Of a stretch of 64,000 bases of DNA, positions 15,624-24,253 are shown piece after piece. Positions within the stretch are counted from its first letter, which is position 1; each line of letters opens with the position of its first letter. Both the position numbers and the translations under genes were made by a program. The notes under the pieces were generated by a model. The model had not been told where the DNA came from, ran no database searches, and saw only the letters and a program-made list of their open reading frames with translations. The DNA is from Pyxidicoccus caerfyrddinensis (lineage in GTDB: Bacteria > Myxococcota > Myxococcia > Myxococcales > Myxococcaceae), in NCBI RefSeq assembly GCF_010894405.1, contig NZ_JAAIYA010000007.1, forward strand, positions 124,001-188,000, in the 5' to 3' direction.

Positions 15624-15863
15624 ATGCTCGGGCAGGGATGCGGCAAGACGGTGCTGGCGCGGGGGCCGTGTGCGGAGGTGACGCGGTGCTCCTGTGGGCA
15701 CATCCACCTGGCGATGGGGCCGGTGACCATCCGTGTCGAGGAGGACGTGCTCCGGGCCATCGGGATGACGCTGGCCGAGGCGCTCCAGCAGCTCGGCGAG
15801 CGGGAGGACTCCCCCGTCGAGACGGCGGATCCCGCGCTCACCTCCAGCGGGTGGAAGCAGTGA
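15624..15863 (+). CDS. Small Cys/His-rich protein upstream of heme-oxygenase-like gene
   Basis: A 79-residue protein, start ATG 15624 with AAGGAGG five bases before it. Four of its Cys lie in the first 30 residues (MLGQGCGK, GPCAEV, RCSCGHIHL), and together with the two His of CGHIH these could hold a metal or heme. The second half is a helix (EEDVLRAIGMTLAEALQQLG). It is translationally coupled to the heme-oxygenase-like gene: GTG at 15860 overlaps the TGA at 15861-15863. I do not recognise a named family. The coupling suggests a joint role in iron or heme handling. Confidence 0.75.
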   Translation: MLGQGCGKTVLARGPCAEVTRCSCGHIHLAMGPVTIRVEEDVLRAIGMTLAEALQQLGEREDSPVETADPALTSSGWKQ

Positions 15864-16666
15864 GCGCCACCGGCACCCTGCGCCTGCCCCGGACGGAGCA
15901 GTCCGCGCGCGTGCGGCGCCTGTCCGACGTGGAGTCCGCCGCGCCCGTGCGCGAGCCCGGCGCGGCCCCGCTGTCCGTGCTGCTGGAGGAAGGCACGGCG
16001 CAGGCGCTCCAGCAGGGGGAGCGCTCGCTGTTCCTGCAGACGCTCTTCGGGGACGCGTGGGAGGGCGGCGTCTACGGCCAGTTCGTCCGGGCGCAGCACT
16101 ACGTCAGCTACCTGCGCCAGCTCCACCACCTCTACTCCGCCTTCGAGGCCCTGCTGCCGCGCGTGGTGGACACGCCGCTGACGCCGGTGCTGCTGCTGCC
16201 GGAATTGCGCCGTGCGGACGCGCTGGAAGCGGACCTCGTCTACTTCTGCGGCGAGGCACGCTCGGACGCCTTCGCCTGCCTGGAGGCCCGCCTGCACGCG
16301 CAGCGGCTGCGCGAAATCGCCGGGGACGCGCCGCACCTGCTCGTGGCCCATGCGTATGCGCGGTGCATGCTGGACGTCTTCACGGCGCCGTCCCGGGCCC
16401 GGAGTGTCTCAGAAGCCTTCGAGCTGGAGGACGGCCAGGGCACCCGCTTCTACGACGCGCTCACCGCGCCGGAGCTGGCGGCCTTCCGCGTCCGCCTCCA
16501 CTCGCGCATCGACGGGCTGGAGCTGGACGCGGACGAGGTCCAGGAAGTCGTCCAGGAGGCACGCATGGCCTTCCGCCTTCACGCGCTGGTGTGCGACGAG
16601 CTGGCCCGGGGCGCGCCTGGAATCATGGCGCGGGGTGGCGGCGCGGCGCCCTGCCCTCCCCGCTGA
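15860..16666 (+). CDS. Heme-oxygenase-like protein lacking heme-ligand residues
   Basis: A protein of 268 residues aligning by eye with bacterial biliverdin-producing heme oxygenases: PLSVLLEEGTAQAL (37-50), FVRAQHYVSYLRQLHHLYSAFEALL, then LLVAHAYAR (160-168) and GQGTRFY. Two key sites are missing. The proximal heme ligand His of the family motif GTxxAH is Leu50 here, and the distal GDxSGG loop is replaced by LDVFTAP (171-177). It is therefore probably not a normal heme oxygenase and may bind another ligand or act as a sensor. The GTG start overlaps the upstream small gene. A terminator-like hairpin follows at 16680-16709. Confidence 0.78.
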   Translation: MSATGTLRLPRTEQSARVRRLSDVESAAPVREPGAAPLSVLLEEGTAQALQQGERSLFLQTLFGDAWEGGVYGQFVRAQHYVSYLRQLHHLYSAFEALLPRVVDTPLTPVLLLPELRRADALEADLVYFCGEARSDAFACLEARLHAQRLREIAGDAPHLLVAHAYARCMLDVFTAPSRARSVSEAFELEDGQGTRFYDALTAPELAAFRVRLHSRIDGLELDADEVQEVVQEARMAFRLHALVCDELARGAPGIMARGGGAAPCPPR

Positions 16667-16679
16667 GTGCCGGTGTTCC

Positions 16680-16709
16680 GGGCGGTGCCTGTATGAGCGG
16701 GCACCGCCC
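16680..16709. terminator. Bidirectional hairpin between convergent genes
   Basis: GGGCGGTGCC at 16680-16689 pairs perfectly with GGCACCGCCC at 16700-16709 around a 10-base loop. It lies between the stops at 16666 (plus) and 16716 (minus). Confidence 0.62.
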
Positions 16710-16715
16710 CTTCAG

Positions 16716-18473
16716 TCAGTCGGCCTCGGCCTCCGTCAGCAGGTCGGCGAACGGAGACGCGTCCTCGCCCAGGGCCTTGTAGAGCGACTCCACCTTCTCC
16801 AGCTCGCGCTTGAGCGCCTTGTGGTGGTTGCGGTTCTTCACCAGGCTCTCGCGGCCCAGCAGACGGAAGCCCTCGTCGCGGCCCACCTGGCGGATGGCCA
16901 TGCCCAGCACCAGCCCACGGAAGGCGTCCGCGAGGTCCAGGTCCAGCGGGGCGTTGCGCTTGCGCGCCTCGGCGACGAAGGCCTGCGCCGCCGCGCGCAG
17001 CGCCTCCGGCAGCGGCTTGCCACCCGGGGCCTGCTCGTAGTCGAGCGCGCGGGCCACGTGCTTTTCTTGAAGGACCAGCTCCCCGGTGGGCGTGGTCTGC
17101 TCCACCATGGCCAGCGTGTAGGCGCGGCGGACGATGTTGTCGAGCTGCCGCAGGTTGCCCGGCCAGTTGCCGCCCACCAGCAGTCGCTCCGCCTCCTGCG
17201 TCAGCCGCGCGCTGCCCTCGGGAGAGCGCTCGCGGTGCCGCCGGTTGACCATGTACCGCCCCCACATGGGGATTTCGTCCGTGCGCTCCTGCAGCGCGGG
17301 CATGCGCACCGGCAGCACGTTGACGCGGTAGTAGAGGTCCTCGCGGAAGCGGCCCGCGCGCACCTCCGCGTGCAGGTCCGCGTTGGTGCCGATGATGAAG
17401 CGCACGTCCGCCTGGCGCTCACCGGTGCCCTCGCCCAGCGGCCGGTAGCTGCGCGACTCCAGCAGGTGCAGCAGGCCCGCCTGCGCCTTGAGGGACAATT
17501 TGTCGATTTCGTCGATGAACAGCGTGCCACCGTCGGCCCGCGCCACGCTGCCCGGCGCGTCGCGCACCGCGCCGGTGAAGGCGCCCTTCTTCCAGCCGAA
17601 GAGCTCCGCCATCTGGAGGTCCTCGGGCACCGTCACCAGGTCCAACGTCTCGAAGGGCTTGCCCCGGCGGTTGGAGCGCTCGTGGCACCAGCGCGCCAGC
17701 CGCGACTTGCCCGCGCCGGTGGCGCCGCTGATGAGGATGGTTTCATCCTGCAGCGCGAAGACGCGGAGGATGGGCAGCAGCTCCGCCATGGAGCGGCCCA
17801 CCACCGGGAGGAACTCGTCCACCTCCGGCGTGGCCACCGGGCGCTGCGGCAGCCCGGCGAGGTACGGCGCGGCGACGTCCGCGAGCAGCTGCAGCTTGTC
17901 CCCCGCCGACAGCCAGACGAACTCCTGGCCCATGGCGGCGAGGCAGTCCGCCTCCAGGGAAATCATCCCCTCGATGCTGCCGCCCGGCGTGCGCAAGGGC
18001 AGCACGCACACGTGCGTGGCATGGCGCCCGAGGAAGCGCTGCCGGCTCTCGTTGCTGTGGAAGCCCGCCAGTCCCGGGTCCCCCGTCACGGGGGCGTTGG
18101 GCGCGTGCGGCTGCACCGTGCCCACGTTGACGTCGATGGACACCGCGCACCGGTGCTCCACCACCGCGCGCCAGGCCGTGGCCGACGTGAAGAAGGGCGT
18201 TCCCACACTCGCATCGGTAATCTCCGAGGCCCCCACATCCAGCGCGGCCAGGCGACGGTAGGCCTCGCCGGGGCGGAGGTGGACGATCCCGCGCAGCACA
18301 CGGGCCCGGGCTGCGTACCGACTGGACGCAACGGCTTCCTGGGCCAGGGCCAACATCCGGCGAAGCGTGGCCGCCGCGGCGGTCTCGAAGTCCTTCGCCC
18401 CCCGCAATGCGGTCAGGAGCTGCGCCATCTCGTCATGCATCCACTCGCCTCCGTCTGGAGCCATCCGAGCCAC
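16716..18473 (-). CDS. Sigma-54-dependent transcriptional activator with GAF-like sensor domain
   Basis: Enhancer-binding protein of 585 residues. Residues about 25-210 look like a GAF-type sensor. The AAA+ domain has Walker A GATGAGKS (250-257), GAFTGA (297-302), which contacts sigma-54, and Walker B FIDEID (319-324), followed by the arginine-rich sensor II region around NWPGNLRQLDNIVRRA. No receiver domain is present, so it is not a two-component regulator. The C-terminal tail lacks an obvious Fis-type HTH; a weak helical pair (LVLGMAIRQVGRDEGFRLLG) may take its place. Target genes are unknown. It converges with the heme-oxygenase-like gene and diverges from the giant kinase. Confidence 0.92.
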   Translation of the reverse strand: MARMAPDGGEWMHDEMAQLLTALRGAKDFETAAAATLRRMLALAQEAVASSRYAARARVLRGIVHLRPGEAYRRLAALDVGASEITDASVGTPFFTSATAWRAVVEHRCAVSIDVNVGTVQPHAPNAPVTGDPGLAGFHSNESRQRFLGRHATHVCVLPLRTPGGSIEGMISLEADCLAAMGQEFVWLSAGDKLQLLADVAAPYLAGLPQRPVATPEVDEFLPVVGRSMAELLPILRVFALQDETILISGATGAGKSRLARWCHERSNRRGKPFETLDLVTVPEDLQMAELFGWKKGAFTGAVRDAPGSVARADGGTLFIDEIDKLSLKAQAGLLHLLESRSYRPLGEGTGERQADVRFIIGTNADLHAEVRAGRFREDLYYRVNVLPVRMPALQERTDEIPMWGRYMVNRRHRERSPEGSARLTQEAERLLVGGNWPGNLRQLDNIVRRAYTLAMVEQTTPTGELVLQEKHVARALDYEQAPGGKPLPEALRAAAQAFVAEARKRNAPLDLDLADAFRGLVLGMAIRQVGRDEGFRLLGRESLVKNRNHHKALKRELEKVESLYKALGEDASPFADLLTEAEAD

Positions 18474-18791
18474 CCCTCACAGGGCCGAATCGGAAGAAGG
18501 ACAGAAGTGTAGCGGAGATGGAGATGAAGAACGCGGAAGGAGCGGCCCCTCCTTCCGCGCTCTCGGACCTCCATGACGGCGGGGCGCCCCGGTTTCCCGT
18601 GGCGCCACGCCCATTCCTCTTGCGGACTTCGTGCCAACCACCCTGTTTTCAGTGTTTTCAGGGAGTTGGCCCGAAAGGGGCCCCGAAACGACCCCGGGAC
18701 GCGTCCAGAGGGGACGCGAGCGCGTTCTGACGGGACGCACGTGCGTTCCAGGCGGACGCAGCGGGTAGCGCCCGGTATGCTGCGCCCCCCT
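18474..18791. other. Divergent intergenic region, 318 bases
   Basis: No convincing gene. It separates the sigma-54 activator (left) and the giant kinase (right), and must hold both promoters. The right third carries the GGGACGC repeats described separately; the middle has a lower-GC patch (ccaaccaccctgttttcagt). Confidence 0.55.
18696..18759. repeat. Tandem GGGACGC palindromic repeats upstream of the giant kinase
   Basis: Four [GC]GGACGC elements start at 18696, 18711, 18732 and 18753. The units 18711-18731 and 18732-18752 are 21 bases each and closely alike (GGGACGC, N2, G[CT]GCGTTC). The second is a near-perfect 18-bp palindrome (18732-18749, one mismatch per arm), and 18697-18706 is a perfect 10-bp palindrome. 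Two-turn (21 bp) spacing fits cooperative protein binding on one DNA face. It lies 30-95 bases before the kinase ATG. Confidence 0.5.
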
Positions 18792-21700
18792 ATGACGGCT
18801 TCAGCGTGGCTCCACTCCCTGCCTGGGGTGGGGGCGACCATCGGTCCCTACCGGCTGCATGAGGTGCTGGGACAGGGCGGCATGGGCGTCGTCTACCGGG
18901 GGGAGCACCCGGAGACGGGCGAGGCGGTGGCGGTCAAGACGGTCAGGGCCGCCTCCGAGGTGCCCCTGGCCAGCATCCGCCGGGAGATTCACGCGCTGCG
19001 TCGGCTGCGGCACCCGGGCGTCGTCCGCATCGTCGCGGAGGGCGTGACGGACGGGCTGCCCTGGTACGCCATGGAATTGCTGCGCGGGCAGACGCTGCGC
19101 GGCGCCAGCGCGGGGCAGGAGCCGGGGCCGGTGTCGCCCGAGCGGCTGCGCTTCGTGCTCACCCTGGTGCGGCGGATGTGCGCGCCGCTGGCCTTCCTGC
19201 ACGCCAACGGCCTCGTGCACCGGGACCTCAAGCCGGAGAATGTCTTCCTGCGTCCTGACGGCACGCCGGTGCTGGTGGACTTCGGCATCGCCGCGCGCTT
19301 CGGCGGCTCGCGGGGGCGCGAGACGCTGGACGTGGGCGGCGCGGTGGTGGGCAGCGACGCGTACATGGCCCCGGAGCAGCTGCGCGGCGGCTTCGTGGAC
19401 GCGCGCGCGGACCTCTACGCGCTGGGTTGCATCTTCTACGAGTTGCTCACCGGCCGGCCGCCCTTCCTCCCGGGCCGGGAGGGGCCGGTGCCGCACCAGC
19501 ACATGCACGTGGCGCCGGTGCCTCCGTCGCGGCGGGTGGAGGGCCTGCCGGACGGCGTGGACGCGCTGGCATTGCGGCTGTTGGCGAAGAAGCCCCAGGA
19601 GCGGCCGGGCTACGCGGAGGACGTGGCGGCGGCGCTGGACGCGCTCGGCGCGGAAGGCGGTGGCGACGGCGGCGCGGTGCCCCGGACGCCGGCCTACCTC
19701 TACCGGCCTGATTTGGCCGGACGCGGCGGCGAGCTGGGGCGCCTCATGGTCGCGCTGGACGCGGCGTCGCGAGGCCAGGGCGGGCGCGTGTTCCTCGGTG
19801 GCGAGAGCGGCGCGGGCAAGACGCGACTGGCGCTGGAGCTCGCGTCGGAAGCCACGTGGCAGCGCATGGCGGTGGTGACGGGCGAGTGCGTGCCGCTGGA
19901 CGCCGGGGGCGCGGACGTCCACGCGGCGCCGCTGCAGCCGCTGCGCCCGCTGCTGCTGGCGGTGGCGGACCGGTGCAACGAGCGGGGCGCGGCGGAGGCG
20001 GACCGGCTGCTGGGGCCGCGCGGGCGCGTGCTCGCGGCGTACGAGCCGTCCCTGACGCAGCTCCCCGGCCAACAGGAGCAGCCCGAGCCCCCGCCCCTTC
20101 CGGCCCCCGAGGCCCGCGCCCGCGTGCTGGCGGCGCTGCGCGACACGCTGCGGGCCTTCGCGGAGGTGCAGCCGCTGCTGCTGGTGCTGGATGACCTGCA
20201 GTGGGCGGACGACCTGACGCTGAGCTTCCTGCAGGAACTGGGCGCCGAGCACCTCGCGTCGCGGCCGGTGCTGCTGGTGGGCACGTACCGGATGGACGAG
20301 ATGGGCGCGGCCCTGCGCGCGCTCGTGGGCGCGCCGGACGCGGTGCGCGTGGAGGTGGGACGGCTGAACGCGGCGAGCGCGGGGGAGATGGTGCGCGGAA
20401 TGCTGGCGCTGCGCGAGGTGCCCGCGCCCTTCGTGGACTCGCTGGTGCAGGAGACGAGCGGCAACCCCTTCTTCATCGCCGAGTACCTGCGCGCCGCCAT
20501 CGACGCGGGCCTGCTCTTCCGCGCGCCTTCCGGAGAGTGGCTCTTCGAGGCGGGAGGCAGCACCGCGCACCGTCCGCTCCCCCTGCCCGGCAGCATCGTC
20601 GAGCTCATCGAGCGGCGGCTGGCCGACCTGGGCGCGGAGGGACGCGCGCTGGCGGAAGCCGCCTCGGTGCTGGGACGCGAGCAGGACGCGGAATTGCTGC
20701 TCACCATCGCCGCGCTGTCGGAGGCCGCGGGGCAGGAGGCGGTGGAGGAGTTGCGCCGCCGGCAGGTGCTGGAGGAGTCCGGCAGCGGGCGCCTGCGCTT
20801 CGTGCACGACAAGCTCCGCGAGGTGGCCTACGCGCGCATCCCCGCCGCGCCCCGGCAGGCGCTGCACCGGCGCTCGGCGGAGTGGCTGGAGCACCGCTAC
20901 ACCGGCACGCCGGAGGTGGAGCGGCACGCCGCGGCGCTGGGCCACCACTGGTCCCGCGCGGGCAGGCCCGGCCGCGCCAGCGGGTGGTTCTCACGCGCGG
21001 CGGACAGGGCCCGCGCCGCGTACGCCAACGGCGAGGCCATTGCCTTCTACGAGGCCGCGCTGCGCGAGGCGGCGGCGTCCGCGCAGGACGCGAGCGCGTC
21101 CCCGGGGAACGCGGGCGGCGCGGGGGGCCTGGCGCTGGAGCGCGTCTGGGAGGGACTGGGCGAGGTGCTGGCCCTCACCGGCCGGCAGGCCGAGGCGCGC
21201 ACGGCCTTCATGGAGGCCCTGGCACGCATTCCGCAAAGTGCGCGCGTCCGTCGCGCCAACGTCCTGCGGAAGGTGGGCAAGGCCTTGCAGACGCACCATC
21301 TGAACGAGGAGGCGCTGCGCGTCTACGCGCGCGCGGAGGCCGAGCTCGGCCCCGCGCCGGACGCGACCTCCCCCGCATCTGGTGAGTCCGAGGCCTGGTG
21401 GCACGAGTGGGTGCAGCTCCAGGGCGAGCGCATCACCGTGCACTACTGGCTGGCGCAGCTCGACGCGATGAAGGCGCTGGTGGACGGCGTGCGGCCCGTG
21501 GTGCAGGAGCACGGCTCGCCGCTGCAGCGCGCGCGCTTCTTCAACTCCCTGGTGCAGATGCAACTGCGTAGCGAGCGTTATCAAGCCTCCGCGGAGACGG
21601 TGGCGCACGCGCGGGCCTACACGGACGCGGCGCTGGAGGCGGGCGGCGACCTGGAGCGCGCGGGCGCCCGGTGCGTGCTGGCCTCGGTGCTGCTCTTCCA

Positions 21701-22244
21701 CGGCGCGCTCGAAGAAGCACAGGCAGGCATGGAGCTGTCGCTGCGCGAGGCGGAGCGGCTGGGCGACGTGACGCTGCAGACACGCTGCCTCACGTACCTC
21801 ACCGTCATCCTCCGGCTGCGCGGGCAGGTGGACGCCGCGCGCGAGGCGGCCGGGCGCAGCCTGGAGACCGCCTCCACCGCACGCATGGCGGACTACGTGG
21901 GGGCGGCGCACGCCAACCGGGCGTGGGTGGCCCTGCGCTCGGCGGACGGCGCGGCCGCGCGCGAGGCCGGCTCGCAGGCCCTGCGGCTGTGGCAGCCCCT
22001 GTCGCTCGTCTACCCCTTCCAGTGGCTGGCGCACTGGCCGCTGCTGGCCGTGGAGCTGGCGGACGGCCGTGTGCCCGAGGCGCTGGGCCACGCGCGTGCC
22101 ATGCTGGCGCCGAGCCAGCAGCGGCTGCCGGACACACTCTCCGCGCCCCTGTCCGCGGCGCTGGCGGCGGAGCCCGACTCCGCTGCCGCTCGCGAGCACC
22201 TCCAGGTAGCGAGCGACGCCGCTCGGCGACTCGGCTACCTGTGA
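18792..22244 (+). CDS. Giant Ser/Thr kinase fused to AAA ATPase and TPR-like region
   Basis: A multi-domain signalling protein of 1150 residues. The kinase (about 18-285) has the Gly loop LGQGGMG (26-32), catalytic Lys49, HRDLKPEN (143-150), DFG (163-165) and MAPEQ. It is followed by a STAND/AAA-type ATPase domain with P-loop GGESGAGKT (about 336-344) and LLLVLDDLQWADD as Walker B, and a long helical C-terminal half (about 680-1150) with TPR-like repeats. This kinase-ATPase-TPR order is common among myxobacterial regulators. The ATG at 18792 opens about 18 residues before the kinase; the frame is open upstream, but without signs of coding. A 42-base gap separates it from the unknown-YcaO-TfuA operon, so it may regulate or be co-transcribed with it. 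Confidence 0.9.
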   Translation: MTASAWLHSLPGVGATIGPYRLHEVLGQGGMGVVYRGEHPETGEAVAVKTVRAASEVPLASIRREIHALRRLRHPGVVRIVAEGVTDGLPWYAMELLRGQTLRGASAGQEPGPVSPERLRFVLTLVRRMCAPLAFLHANGLVHRDLKPENVFLRPDGTPVLVDFGIAARFGGSRGRETLDVGGAVVGSDAYMAPEQLRGGFVDARADLYALGCIFYELLTGRPPFLPGREGPVPHQHMHVAPVPPSRRVEGLPDGVDALALRLLAKKPQERPGYAEDVAAALDALGAEGGGDGGAVPRTPAYLYRPDLAGRGGELGRLMVALDAASRGQGGRVFLGGESGAGKTRLALELASEATWQRMAVVTGECVPLDAGGADVHAAPLQPLRPLLLAVADRCNERGAAEADRLLGPRGRVLAAYEPSLTQLPGQQEQPEPPPLPAPEARARVLAALRDTLRAFAEVQPLLLVLDDLQWADDLTLSFLQELGAEHLASRPVLLVGTYRMDEMGAALRALVGAPDAVRVEVGRLNAASAGEMVRGMLALREVPAPFVDSLVQETSGNPFFIAEYLRAAIDAGLLFRAPSGEWLFEAGGSTAHRPLPLPGSIVELIERRLADLGAEGRALAEAASVLGREQDAELLLTIAALSEAAGQEAVEELRRRQVLEESGSGRLRFVHDKLREVAYARIPAAPRQALHRRSAEWLEHRYTGTPEVERHAAALGHHWSRAGRPGRASGWFSRAADRARAAYANGEAIAFYEAALREAAASAQDASASPGNAGGAGGLALERVWEGLGEVLALTGRQAEARTAFMEALARIPQSARVRRANVLRKVGKALQTHHLNEEALRVYARAEAELGPAPDATSPASGESEAWWHEWVQLQGERITVHYWLAQLDAMKALVDGVRPVVQEHGSPLQRARFFNSLVQMQLRSERYQASAETVAHARAYTDAALEAGGDLERAGARCVLASVLLFHGALEEAQAGMELSLREAERLGDVTLQTRCLTYLTVILRLRGQVDAAREAAGRSLETASTARMADYVGAAHANRAWVALRSADGAAAREAGSQALRLWQPLSLVYPFQWLAHWPLLAVELADGRVPEALGHARAMLAPSQQRLPDTLSAPLSAALAAEPDSAAAREHLQVASDAARRLGYL

Positions 22245-22286
22245 CGGTTCGACCTTCCGCCGTTCACCCATAGCCACCGAGGACGC

Positions 22287-22982
22287 ATGGCCGCCAAGAG
22301 CCCCAAGGAATACGTCTATCTCTTCTTCCAGCCCAACGAGGTCAACATCCTCGAGGGCTTCACCACCGAGCTGAAGGTGATGGGCGTGCCGAAGGACAAC
22401 CCGAATGTCCCGGAGAACGTGACGCAGTTCGTGGATTTCAAGGTGAATCCCAAGAAGTCCTCGGAAGAGAAGGAACCGCGCGCCCAGGTGAAGATTGTCA
22501 GCCGGACGGACGAGGCCGTCACCGTGAAGGGCGTCAAGCCGAGCGGCGCGCCCGCCGACCTCCTGGCCACGCCCAAGAAGGACTCGCCCCTGCCCCGCGG
22601 CCTGGAGGCGCGGGCACGGCTGTGGGTGGACGAGTCGGACCTGCTCCTCTACGCGCCGGACGGCAAGGTCTACTGGCTGCCCACTGAAACGTGGATGAAG
22701 GCGAAATCCTTTGATCCCAAGCATCCCCAGGACATGAAGAAGCTCGCGAAGGCCATCCTGCCGCTGCTCAAGAACGAGACGGTGGTGGCCAACATCCCGC
22801 ACCATGTCGAGCACGAGCGCGCGGGCTCCGCGGGCGCTAACATCTCCGCACCCTCCGTGCCGGCCGAGCCCGTCACCTGCTTCCTGCTCAACCTCAACAG
22901 CATCCTGTTGAGCTACACGCCCAGCAAGGACCTGGAAGCGAAAGAGCAGGACGCCTCTCCCTTCGAGTCCCGGAAGTACTGA
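22287..22982 (+). CDS. Unknown protein translationally coupled to YcaO and TfuA
   Basis: A 231-residue soluble protein I do not recognise. There is no signal peptide or membrane span. The N-terminal half is beta-rich and Lys-rich (QPNEVNILEGFTTELKVMG, VKIVSRTDEAVTVKG); the middle contains VYWLPTETWMKAKSF; and the C-terminus is LLNLNSILLSYT with an acidic/basic tail. It has a single Cys and no core-peptide-like run, so it is unlikely to be a classical RiPP precursor itself, though it could be a protein substrate or a binding partner. Its stop overlaps the YcaO ATG by one base (TGATG). GAGGAC precedes the ATG. Confidence 0.75.
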   Translation: MAAKSPKEYVYLFFQPNEVNILEGFTTELKVMGVPKDNPNVPENVTQFVDFKVNPKKSSEEKEPRAQVKIVSRTDEAVTVKGVKPSGAPADLLATPKKDSPLPRGLEARARLWVDESDLLLYAPDGKVYWLPTETWMKAKSFDPKHPQDMKKLAKAILPLLKNETVVANIPHHVEHERAGSAGANISAPSVPAEPVTCFLLNLNSILLSYTPSKDLEAKEQDASPFESRKY

Positions 22983-24253
22983 TGCCCCTTCGTCCCGCCC
23001 GTCGCACCCCGGAAGCGGCCCTGCCCTCCGGCACCCTCAAGCACTTCCGCCACGGCACGCACCGGGTGGTGACTCCCACCGAGACACTGGAACGAGTACG
23101 GCGGCTCATGCCGGTGCTGGGCATCACCCGCATCGCCAACGTCACCGGGCTGGACACGATTGGCATCCCCGTCGTCATGGTGGCGCGGCCCAACGCGCGC
23201 TCGCTGGCGGTGTCGCAGGGCAAGGGACTGACGCTGGACGCGGCGAGGGCGTCCGGCCTCATGGAGTCCGTGGAGGGCTACCACGCCGAGCACGTCTCCC
23301 TGCCGCTGAAGCTGGCCACGTACAACGAGCTGCGCTTCCGCGAGGCCGTGGTGGACGTGGCCGGCCTGCCCCGGCTGTCGGTGAGCCTGTTCCACGAGAA
23401 CTGGCGGATGCTCTGGGTGGAGGGCGTGAATCTCATGCAGGGCAGCCCCCTGTGGCTGCCCTTCGACCTGGTGCACACGGACTACACGCTGCCGCTGCCC
23501 ACCGGCAGCGGTGCGTTCCTGATGAGCAGCAACGGGCTGGCCTCCGGCAACCACGTGGTGGAGGCCACGCTCCACGGGCTGTGCGAGGTGGTGGAGCGCG
23601 ACGCCACCACGCTCTGGCACGCGCGGGGCGAGCGGGCCCAGGCGCGCACCCGGTTGGACCTGGACTCGGTGGACGACGCCGGGTGCCGGGAGGCGCTGGA
23701 GAAGTACGCGCGCGCGGGCATCGCCGTGGGTGCGTGGGAGACGACGAGCGACGTGGGCGTCCCCGCCTTCACCTGCTCCATCATCGACCGCGAGCCGGAG
23801 GCCTTCCGGCCCGTGGCGGTGGCCAGCGGCATGGGCTGCCACCCGTCGCGCGAGGTGGCGCTGCTGCGCGCGCTGACGGAGGCGGCGCAGAGCCGGCTCA
23901 CGCGCATCAGCGGCGCGCGGGACGACCTGCACCGCAAGGCCTACGAGTCCGCCCGGGACGGCGTCGCGGCGGACCGGCTGCGGACGCGGCTGCGCGAGGA
24001 GCCCGCCGTGCGCCGCTTCAACGATGCCCCCTCGTATGACGGGGCGACGCTGGAGGACGACCTGGCGTGGGTGCTGGGGAGGCTGGGCGCGGTGGGGGTG
24101 AGCCAGGTGGTGGCGGTGGACCTGACGAAGCCGGAACTGGGAGTGCCCGTGGTGCGGGTGGTGGTGCCGGGGCTGGAGCCCACGCACGAGGCCCCGGGCT
24201 ACATGCCCGGCGCGCGCGCGCAGCGGGCGATGCGGGAGCGCGAAGAGTCATGA
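22982..24253 (+). CDS. YcaO-family cyclodehydratase/thioamidation ATPase
   Basis: YcaO protein of 423 residues. Family members phosphorylate backbone amides with ATP to make azolines or, with TfuA, thioamides. ATP/Mg-site segments are visible: SGLMESVEGYHAE (91-103, Glu95/Glu98) and NHVVEATLHGLCEVVERD (190-207, Glu202/Glu205/Arg206), followed by ASGMGCHPSREVALLRALTEAAQSR. The chain ends in a charged tail (REREES) rather than a PxPxP terminus, which is compatible with the TfuA-linked class. It sits between the unknown gene (1-base overlap) and TfuA (ATGA overlap). No E1-like or dehydrogenase gene is near, so thioamide chemistry is more likely than azole formation. This is inference. Confidence 0.92.
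   Translation: MPLRPARRTPEAALPSGTLKHFRHGTHRVVTPTETLERVRRLMPVLGITRIANVTGLDTIGIPVVMVARPNARSLAVSQGKGLTLDAARASGLMESVEGYHAEHVSLPLKLATYNELRFREAVVDVAGLPRLSVSLFHENWRMLWVEGVNLMQGSPLWLPFDLVHTDYTLPLPTGSGAFLMSSNGLASGNHVVEATLHGLCEVVERDATTLWHARGERAQARTRLDLDSVDDAGCREALEKYARAGIAVGAWETTSDVGVPAFTCSIIDREPEAFRPVAVASGMGCHPSREVALLRALTEAAQSRLTRISGARDDLHRKAYESARDGVAADRLRTRLREEPAVRRFNDAPSYDGATLEDDLAWVLGRLGAVGVSQVVAVDLTKPELGVPVVRVVVPGLEPTHEAPGYMPGARAQRAMREREES

Noticed and set aside
22287..22982. The unknown protein as a classical RiPP precursor peptide
   Set aside because: At 231 residues with one Cys and no Ser/Thr/Cys-rich C-terminal core it does not look like a leader-core precursor; a partner or protein-substrate role is more likely.
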